Below, one piece after another: positions 6,472-11,112 of a stretch of 11,112 nt of DNA. The number at the start of each line of letters is the position of its first letter. Position 1 is the first letter of the stretch. The translations under genes were made by a program, and so were the position numbers. Location of the stretch: assembly GCA_016177515.1 (NCBI GenBank), contig JACOUZ010000128.1:1-11112 (forward strand), read 5' to 3'. The DNA is from Acidobacteriota bacterium (GTDB lineage: Bacteria; Acidobacteriota; Polarisedimenticolia; Gp22-AA2). The notes under the pieces were generated by a model. It had not been told where the DNA came from, did not search any database, and saw nothing but the letters and a program-made list of their open reading frames with translations.

Positions 6472-6501
6472 AAAAAAATTCCCCGCGTCGCCGCGGGGAA
6501 T
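6472..6501 (-). terminator. Intrinsic terminator downstream of the sigma factor gene
   Basis: On the minus strand a perfect 10-bp stem (ATTCCCCGCG pairing with CGCGGGGAAT) with a 4-base loop is followed immediately by seven T residues (complement of the A-run 6472-6478). It lies 57 bases after the sigma factor stop and 19 bases before the start of the first DUF507 gene. It should end the sigma factor transcript, or act as a partial read-through point into the DUF507-selB genes. Confidence 0.88.
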
Positions 6502-6558
6502 GGGTGGGGCCCTGCGATCCGGTCCGGCGCCGGACGCCGACTGGCCGGCCGGGAATCC

Positions 6559-7485
6559 TCAATGCGACAGCGTTTCCTTCTCCCGCATGCGGGCGGCGGG
6601 GACCTCCTCGGGCTGCGTCCGGCCGTTCCGGCCGAGAGTCAGCCCGTCGGACCGCTGCTGGCGCGCGATCAGCTTGCGCAGGCGTTTCTTGGCCTGGTTT
6701 TCGATCTGCCGGACCCGCTCGCGCGACACGCCAAGCTTCTGGCCGATCTCCTTGAGGGTGAAGACGCGCCCTCCCTCCAGACCGAAGCGGTTGATGATCA
6801 CCGTCTGCTCCTGGTCGGTCAGGCTGCGGAGCGCCATGCGGATGACCACCTGGCTTTCGTTCTTGATCAACTCGTCTTCCGGGTTGACCGATCGCCCGTC
6901 CACCAGGTAATCGGAGATCGGAGTGTCCTTGTCCTTTCCGACCTTGTCGTCGAGCGACAGCTCCCGCATCTTCATCTGCAGGATTTCGTCGATCTTCGCG
7001 ATGGTGACCCGCAGCTCCTTCGAGATCTCCTCCCGGTCGGCCTCCCGTCCCAACTCTTTCGCCAGCATGCGTTCCGTGTTGCGGACGTTTCGGACCTTCT
7101 TGAGCTGGTAGTTGGGGATGCGGACCATGGCGGCGTGCTGGGACAGGGCCTTCAGGATCGACTTGCGGATCCACCAGATGGCGTAGGTGATGAACTTGGT
7201 GCCGCGGGAGGGGTCGAAGTGATGGGCGGCCTCGATGAGGCCGATATTCCCTTCGTTGAGGAGGTCCTCGAAGGGCAGCCCCATGTTCTTGTATTCGCTG
7301 GCAATCTTGACGACGAAGCTGAGGTTGGATTTGACCAGGTCGTGATACGAACCGTCCTTGCCTACCATTTCGCCCATCCGGACGGCTATCTCGTGCTCCT
7401 CCTCCTTGGTGAGCAGGGGAAATTCGCTGATCTCCTGGAGGTACTTGGAAACGCAGGAACTTCTTTCGAAAGAACGATTTGCCAT
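6559..7485 (-). CDS. Sigma-70 family RNA polymerase sigma factor (RpoD/RpoS type, group 2)
   Basis: This 308-residue factor directs RNA polymerase to promoters. It lacks region 1.1 and starts with a region 1.2-like segment (VSKYLQEISEFPLLTKEEE, 12-30). Region 2 follows: NLSFVVKIASEYKNMGLPFEDLLNEGNIGLIEA (54-86), then the -10 recognition segment DPSRGTKFITYAIWWIRKSI (91-110) with the aromatic residues that melt DNA. Region 3 is about 118-200. Region 4.2 is FTLKEIGQKLGVSRERVRQIENQAKKRLRKL (242-272), the -35-binding HTH. The size and lack of 1.1 and of a non-conserved insert point to an RpoS-like alternative factor rather than the main housekeeping sigma. I chose the ATG at 7483-7485 because GAAGGA lies 8 bases upstream; an in-frame start 36 bases upstream lacks this. 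The last ~30 residues are an unusual polar tail. It is followed by a strong terminator. Confidence 0.93.
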   Translation of the reverse strand: MANRSFERSSCVSKYLQEISEFPLLTKEEEHEIAVRMGEMVGKDGSYHDLVKSNLSFVVKIASEYKNMGLPFEDLLNEGNIGLIEAAHHFDPSRGTKFITYAIWWIRKSILKALSQHAAMVRIPNYQLKKVRNVRNTERMLAKELGREADREEISKELRVTIAKIDEILQMKMRELSLDDKVGKDKDTPISDYLVDGRSVNPEDELIKNESQVVIRMALRSLTDQEQTVIINRFGLEGGRVFTLKEIGQKLGVSRERVRQIENQAKKRLRKLIARQQRSDGLTLGRNGRTQPEEVPAARMREKETLSH

Positions 7486-7882
7486 CAGGCTCGTCCTTCT
7501 CCTTTTTCCCTCACCGGGCACCGCCGGTCAATTTCTTTTTCCTTGACTTCGCTTTTGTAACGCCATACATTTAGCGCAAGATTTTGCGGGATGGGCCGCG
7601 TGGACGCGGAGCCCCCTTATGACAATGGTTTCGAGAGACGCTCTCGGAGACAGCGGCACCCACCCGAGTGGCGCTTTCGAAACGTTGAGAGGCTACCGGC
7701 AGCGCGCTTGGTCTCGACAATTTCATCAAGATATTGACGCGGCGAATGGTTATGGCTGTGTGAGCTGACGACGCAAGTATATGTTGGGGCAACAAGCGTG
7801 TCAAGAACTTTTTGGTTTAGCCACATTGGCGTGAAGTGCTTGCTTTTCAAGTAGTTCAGGTGACGAACACGGGATTGTACGC
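7486..7882. other. Divergent intergenic region of 397 bases between the sigma factor and HTH genes
   Basis: No credible gene lies here; the few open frames have no recognisable sequence and no ribosome-binding site. The stretch is richer in A and T than its surroundings, as expected for a region holding promoters for both directions. Visible structures include a short inverted repeat CGCAA-GATT-TTGCG (7575-7588), a hairpin CCGCG-TGGA-CGCGG near 7596-7609, and the multi-stem element at 7628-7683. A TTGACG box occurs at about 7734-7739 on the plus strand, but I could not find a well-spaced -10 for it. I therefore do not assign specific promoters. The sigma factor's Shine-Dalgarno sequence lies at the left edge. 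Confidence 0.6.
7628..7683. ncRNA. Possible three-stem structured RNA or leader element
   Basis: The 56 bases can fold into an outer stem GTTTCG/CGAAAC (7628-7633 with 7678-7683) enclosing two hairpins: AGAG-ACG-CTCT, and AGCG-G-CAC/GTG-G-CGCT, which has one G-G mismatch and an 8-base loop. A nested alternative is CGAGAG-ACG-CTCTCG. It lies about 200 bases before the HTH gene and about 140 bases before the sigma factor gene on the other strand. No known RNA family is recognised, and the strand is unknown because the stems fold on either. Short stems of this kind can arise by chance. Confidence 0.25.
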
Positions 7883-8260
7883 ATGATGACGTCAAAATTT
7901 AAAAGACAGTCTCTGCTCGTGGGGTCCAGAATCCGGTCGCTCCGCAAGGATCGTGCGCTCACGCAGGCCGACCTGGCGCACCGCATCGGCATCCAGCAGT
8001 CCGACCTGTGCCGCATGGAGAACGGCGAGTACAAGGTCAGCCTCGAGACGCTGTTCAAGATCCTGTCGATCTTCGAGATGAACATTGCCGACTTCTTCAA
8101 CGAGGACGCGGGCGGCGCGGCGCGCGAGCGCGAATACGAGTTCCTGAGGCTGTACCAGAAGCTCTCCCCGCGGGTCCAGGAAGAAGTTCAGAGCTTCATC
8201 CAGTTCAAGCTCCAGTCCGAAGACAGGGTCCGGGACGACAAGGTCAAGAAGGACAACTGA
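7883..8260 (+). CDS. XRE-family helix-turn-helix transcriptional regulator
   Basis: This 125-residue DNA-binding protein has a Cro/CI-type HTH at about residues 14-72: GSRIRSLRKDRALTQADLAHRIGIQQSDLCRMENGEYKVSLETLFKILSIFEMNIADFF. The TQADLA...IQQSDLCRMENG segment is the helix-turn-helix core, and the last part is the usual closing helix. Residues 73-125 are a charged helical tail (REREYEFLRLYQKLSPRVQEEVQSFIQFKL) of the kind that mediates dimerisation or contact with a partner. Starts ATG-ATG; the upstream ribosome-binding site is weak. It is the first gene of a plus-strand operon, 10 bases ahead of the TPR gene. It probably binds its own upstream region, but no operator is clearly visible. Target genes are unknown. 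Confidence 0.9.
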   Translation: MMTSKFKRQSLLVGSRIRSLRKDRALTQADLAHRIGIQQSDLCRMENGEYKVSLETLFKILSIFEMNIADFFNEDAGGAAREREYEFLRLYQKLSPRVQEEVQSFIQFKLQSEDRVRDDKVKKDN

Positions 8261-8270
8261 GGAGCCTGAC

Positions 8271-9182
8271 ATGGCCCCCGAACTCGAGGCGCGGTACTCC
8301 GAGTTGACGGCCGAAGGGACCCTTCAGGTGCGGCGCGGCGAGTTCCGGCTGGCCGCGGACCAGTTCGAAGCTGCCCTCCTGATCGCGCGCGAGCTGGGCG
8401 ACCAGCTCCTCATGAACCGCGCCATCTGCAACCTCAGCACGGCCAGGCTTTCGCTGGGGATGGTCCAGGAGGCCGAGAAGGGCCTCCGCGAAATCCTGCT
8501 CAAGAGCTCCGATCCCAACATCATCTTCATCGCCTCCTCCAACCTGGCCAGCGCCCTGCGCAAGCAGGGGCGGCTGCAGAAGGCGCTGCTCTACGCCAAG
8601 CGGGCCCTGCGGGCCTGCGAGTCGATCGACAACTACGCCTGGAAGGCGACCTGCCACAACCTGATCGCCAACATCTACATGAACATGAGCTACCTGGATG
8701 ACGCCATGGCGGAGTACCGTTTCGCCCTGACGCTCAGCCAGAAGGGCGGCCTCGGCACCTCCTACCCGGTGGACTACATCAAGGAGAACCTGGGCTATTG
8801 CAGCCTGCTCAAGAAGCGCTACCACCAGGGGATCGCCACCATCCTCGAGGCGCTGCAAATCTCCCTGGCCAACGGCAACACGCGCTGCCTCGTCGAATGC
8901 TACCAGGACCTGTGCTTCGCCTACATGCAGCTCAAGGAGCTGAAGCGGGCCGAGGAGTATGGTGAGAAGGCCCTGGCGATCGCCGCCGAGAGGGACTACA
9001 AAGACATCCTGAAGAATTGCTACTACCTGCTCGGCGAGGTGAACCTGCTCATGGAGAACGAAGAGCGCAGCGATTTCTACTTCGACAAGCTGCAGGAGCT
9101 GTACCCGCACCTGCCGGTGCTGAAGCAGTTCCTCAGGACCTTCGACGTGAGCAACATACTCAACCTGAAGAACCCCTTCTAG
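8271..9182 (+). CDS. Tetratricopeptide-repeat protein encoded next to the XRE regulator
   Basis: This 303-residue protein is almost entirely TPR-type helical hairpins: EGTLQVRRGEFRLAADQFEAAL, AICNLSTARLSLGMVQEAEK, ASNLASALRKQGRLQKALLYAKRAL, HNLIANIYMNMSYLDDAMAEYRFAL, ENLGYCSLLKKRYHQGIATI, QDLCFAYMQLKELKRAEEYG and YLLGEVNLLMENEERSDFYF. There are about seven repeats at 35-40 residue spacing. It has no signal peptide and no membrane helix, so it is cytoplasmic. The Shine-Dalgarno sequence (GAGGAG) overlaps the HTH stop codon. Together with that HTH protein it resembles a two-gene form of the HTH-TPR regulators (RRNPP/PlcR/Rgg-like), in which the TPR part binds a peptide and controls DNA binding. 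It could equally be a scaffold protein. The C-terminus LRTFDVSNILNLKNPF is outside the repeats. Confidence 0.85.
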   Translation: MAPELEARYSELTAEGTLQVRRGEFRLAADQFEAALLIARELGDQLLMNRAICNLSTARLSLGMVQEAEKGLREILLKSSDPNIIFIASSNLASALRKQGRLQKALLYAKRALRACESIDNYAWKATCHNLIANIYMNMSYLDDAMAEYRFALTLSQKGGLGTSYPVDYIKENLGYCSLLKKRYHQGIATILEALQISLANGNTRCLVECYQDLCFAYMQLKELKRAEEYGEKALAIAAERDYKDILKNCYYLLGEVNLLMENEERSDFYFDKLQELYPHLPVLKQFLRTFDVSNILNLKNPF

Positions 9183-9192
9183 GAGCGGGGCC

Positions 9193-10140
9193 GTGGGCGG
9201 ACGAACGCAGGCGAGAATGACCGGGATGGGGGCCGCGGCGCTTCTGTGCCTGGCCGCCGCCTGCCTGCCGGCCTCCGCCGGTTCCCGTTTCCTGAGAGCG
9301 GGGGACGGCTCGCTGGTCACGGTATGGGAGCAGCGCGGCCGCGCCGTCCCCGGACAGGCCGCCACGATCTCGTCGATTGCCTTCTCGGTGACCGACGCCG
9401 CCGGGACGCGCACCGGCGTCGTCCCACCGACCGGCGACCTCGCCCAGGATTCGGCCCCCTTCCTCGCGGCGGACGGCACCGGCTCTCTCGTCCTGGTCTG
9501 GAGCCGTTTCGACGGTGTCTACCGCAAGATCGCCTATGCCCGGTTCACGGCAGGGACCTGGACCGGCTTCCGCTTCCTGACATTCGGATCGGGCGATGAC
9601 GACCTGCCGATCATGGGCTCCGGCCTGGACGGATCGTTCCTGTTCTACGTGACGCGGCCCGACCGCTACCTGTACGCGCCGATCGACCTGGAGCTGGGGC
9701 TTCTGTTCGCTCCGCCCCGGGCCATCGATGTGATCGGCCTGGGCCGGCAGAAGCCGCGGCTCGCCCTCCCCGGGGCTCCGGCGTTTCGTGGCGGAACGGA
9801 CGCGCCGATCATTTGGAGGAATTGCCGCGAGACCCGATACTGCCCCGGCCAGGAGCTGGGGTTGATCCTGCCCGGAGACGGAACCATCCAGGGCGGCACC
9901 GATGTCCCGGTCGTCATCAGTCACGGCAACGTCAAGGCATCCGTCTGGGGCATCGGGGGGAGCCGGGCCTGCAATCGGCTGGTGCTCGTCATGCCGAGCG
10001 CCGACGCCCGGACCGTGCTGGTGGCCGAATTCATCAACGGCAGGCTCCGGCTCCTGCAGCGCCAGTCTCTGCCGGCGCAGGTGCAGGAACGGTTCGGGGA
10101 GACGCTGGCGGAGTCCTACCTTCCGGCCGTCTGCAACTGA
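9193..10140 (+). CDS. Secreted protein of unknown function, beta-propeller-like
   Basis: This 315-residue product starts at GTG 9193, which has GGAG eight bases upstream; an internal ATG at 9217 is possible. The first ~30 residues form a Sec signal peptide (positively charged start, then MGAAALLCLAAACLPASAG) with a likely signal peptidase I cut after ASA. The AAAC stretch is a poor lipobox. The mature part is beta-rich with repeated blade-like strands (SLVTVWEQRG, SLVLVWSRFDGVYRKIAYARF, LDGSFLFYVTRPDRYLYAPI) and a related pair GGTDAPIIW (200-208) and GGTDVPVVIS (234-243). The mature protein contains four cysteines (211, 217, 260, 314), which could form disulfides outside the cytoplasm. It follows the TPR gene by 10 bases, so it is probably co-transcribed. 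The family is not recognised, and its link to the regulator pair is inferred from spacing. Confidence 0.75.
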   Translation: MGGRTQARMTGMGAAALLCLAAACLPASAGSRFLRAGDGSLVTVWEQRGRAVPGQAATISSIAFSVTDAAGTRTGVVPPTGDLAQDSAPFLAADGTGSLVLVWSRFDGVYRKIAYARFTAGTWTGFRFLTFGSGDDDLPIMGSGLDGSFLFYVTRPDRYLYAPIDLELGLLFAPPRAIDVIGLGRQKPRLALPGAPAFRGGTDAPIIWRNCRETRYCPGQELGLILPGDGTIQGGTDVPVVISHGNVKASVWGIGGSRACNRLVLVMPSADARTVLVAEFINGRLRLLQRQSLPAQVQERFGETLAESYLPAVCN

Positions 10141-10149
10141 CCTCTGGGC

Positions 10150-10869
10150 TCAGTGGTAGGGGTAGTTCTCGTCATCCGGCCGCATCACCTTGAAGCGGCG
10201 GCGGCGCAAGCGCCAGACGATCCCTCGAAAGAAATCCTTCATCCTCCAGACCCGCTTCAAGTAGAGATACCCGAACAGCATCCCGCCCAGGTGCGCGAGG
10301 TGGGCCACCCCGTCCTGCAGGCTGAGCAGTGAGAACATCTCGATGCCGGCGCACAAGAGGACGAAGCTGATGGCGCGCATCGGGAAGATGAACCAGAAGA
10401 GAATCTGGCGGTTCGGGAACATCAGGCCGTACGCCAGCATCACGCCGAATATCGCGCCTGAAGCGCCGATGGTCGTGCTGCCGGGGTAGAAGGGCAGATT
10501 GAACAGGCACGTCGTGATGCCCGCGCCGATGCCGCAGATGAAGTAGTAGCGCACGAACAGGCGCGTCCCCCAGCCTTTCTCGACCTCCGTCCCGAACATC
10601 CACAGCATGAGCATGTTCAGGAGCAGGTGGCTGAGCCAGCCCGTGGAGTGCAGAAACATGTAGGTGACGAGCTGCCAGAGGAAGCCGCCCTGGAACACCG
10701 CAACGGGGGTCAGGCCGAAAATCGTCTCGAGGCCGACGCCGCGGGCCTGCTGCGCCAGGACCTGGAGAGCGAAGACGCTGACGTTGGCGATCAGGAGCGC
10801 CTTGACGCCGGGGGTGATCCGCCCGCCCAATCCAACCTGAGGACTGTACGGCGTGCGGTAGTAGGCCAT
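10150..10869 (-). CDS. Rhomboid-family intramembrane serine protease
   Basis: This 239-residue membrane protease cuts substrates within the lipid bilayer. The catalytic residues are present: Ser137 in GASGAIFG and His193 in AHLAHLGGMLFGY, with the supporting HLLLN motif (His81, Asn85) in the second helix. At least six hydrophobic helices are visible (about 22-40, 62-72, 80-95, 105-123, 136-150, 158-182, 190-205). A basic C-terminal tail (residues 205-239, RRRRFK) stays in the cytoplasm. The N-terminal 20 residues are soluble, with no zinc finger. It converges on the secreted-protein gene with a 9-base gap and no visible terminator. Its substrate is unknown. Start codon ATG; there is almost no leader and no clear Shine-Dalgarno sequence. 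Confidence 0.95.
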   Translation of the reverse strand: MAYYRTPYSPQVGLGGRITPGVKALLIANVSVFALQVLAQQARGVGLETIFGLTPVAVFQGGFLWQLVTYMFLHSTGWLSHLLLNMLMLWMFGTEVEKGWGTRLFVRYYFICGIGAGITTCLFNLPFYPGSTTIGASGAIFGVMLAYGLMFPNRQILFWFIFPMRAISFVLLCAGIEMFSLLSLQDGVAHLAHLGGMLFGYLYLKRVWRMKDFFRGIVWRLRRRRFKVMRPDDENYPYH

Positions 10870-10876
10870 GTTCGGA

Positions 10877-10904
10877 AGTTAACACACGCTCCGGGGCATT
10901 GCAA
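10877..10904 (-). promoter_or_regulatory. Possible sigma-70 promoter of the rhomboid gene
   Basis: On the minus strand TTGCAA (10899-10904) and TTAACT (10877-10882) are spaced by 16 bases and lie just upstream of the ATG. Transcription would then begin at or within a few bases of the start codon, giving a leaderless or nearly leaderless mRNA, consistent with the missing Shine-Dalgarno sequence. The -10 is imperfect. Confidence 0.3.
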
Positions 10905-10935
10905 ACCAACCGTCGCGCAGCCGGCCCTCGTGCGA

Positions 10936-11112
10936 CTAGCCCTCGCGCAGCTCGGTGTTCCAGTAGGCGATGTCGAGGAAGTTCTTCCAGGCCTCGTACT
11001 GGCCGGTGGTGAAGGAGATCTTGACCAGCGGATGCCAGCGCGGCTTCACGGCCGACCGGACGAGGCGCATGCCGGCCTCCTCGGGAAGCAGCCCGCCCTT
11101 CCTGGAATTGCA
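10936..11112 (-). CDS. HNH endonuclease, C-terminal fragment (5' end outside window)
   Basis: This open frame is cut by the window edge and ends at a TAG (complement of 10936-10938), giving 58 residues. The start CNSRKGGLLPEEAGMRLVRS followed by AVKPRWHP matches the end of the HNH (His-Asn-His) nuclease motif, where a zinc-ligand cysteine is followed by N-x-RKG and the conserved EEAGM-x-L region. The catalytic histidines would lie beyond the window. The remaining part (LVKISFTTGQYEAWKNFLDIAYWNTELREG) matches the tail I recall from stand-alone HNH proteins common in Acidobacteriota and other phyla, whose cellular role is poorly defined. Assignment rests on this C-terminal signature only. Confidence 0.7.
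   Translation of the reverse strand, partial: CNSRKGGLLPEEAGMRLVRSAVKPRWHPLVKISFTTGQYEAWKNFLDIAYWNTELREG

Noticed and set aside
7571..7895. Two minus-strand frames of 77 and 92 codons in the intergenic region
   Set aside because: Their products are rich in Ser, Arg and His with no recognisable motif, no ribosome-binding site is visible, and they overlap the region expected to hold the divergent promoters.
8244..9479. A 411-residue open frame antisense to the TPR gene
   Set aside because: The plus strand encodes obvious TPR repeats with a good ribosome-binding site; the antisense product has no recognisable domain.
1..11112. CRISPR array, rRNA, tRNA (including tRNA-Sec), complete insertion sequence
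   Set aside because: I looked for regularly spaced direct repeats, tRNA-like cloverleafs in the gaps and transposase motifs and saw none.

Overview
This is a GC-rich, gene-dense window, most likely from an uncultured soil or sediment bacterium. The DUF507/SelB/TatA/sigma-70 set, the ChaN-like enzyme and the small-protein/nucleotidyltransferase pair fit Acidobacteriota or a related deep phylum. That placement is an inference from gene content only; there is no rRNA or other marker to confirm it.

Layout, left to right. (1) Positions 1-785, plus strand: the 3' part of a gene whose product resembles the N-terminal domain of cyanophycin synthetase, here without the ATP-grasp and Mur-ligase parts and with a winged-helix-like tail. 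(2) Positions 1037-1761, minus strand: a 58-residue protein and a nucleotidyltransferase joined by an ATGA overlap. The nucleotidyltransferase gene carries a perfect 55-bp palindrome (1381-1435) that looks like an in-frame insertion flanked by a CTAG duplication. (3) A short plus-strand remnant of a TPR gene (1802-1906). (4) Positions 1874-6452, minus strand, transcribed right to left: two overlapping DUF507 genes, selB, tatA and a ChaN-like gene with a long C-terminal extension. (5) An intrinsic terminator (6472-6501) separates that group from an RpoD/RpoS-type sigma factor gene (6559-7485). (6) A gene-free, relatively AT-rich divergent region (7486-7882) contains a possible three-stem RNA. 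(7) Positions 7883-10140, plus strand: a tight three-gene operon encoding an XRE-type HTH regulator, a TPR protein and a secreted protein of unknown function. (8) Positions 10150-11112, minus strand: a rhomboid protease and the C-terminal end of an HNH endonuclease.

SelB shows that the organism decodes UGA as selenocysteine, although no tRNA-Sec, selA or selD is visible here. Selenoenzymes such as formate dehydrogenases are often Tat substrates, so selB beside tatA is functionally compatible, but direct co-function is not shown. The HTH and TPR pair looks like a split version of the HTH-TPR regulators that sense peptides or protein partners. The most unusual items are the palindromic protein-coding insertion and the orphan cyanophycin-synthetase-like domain that keeps an HxxEH motif.
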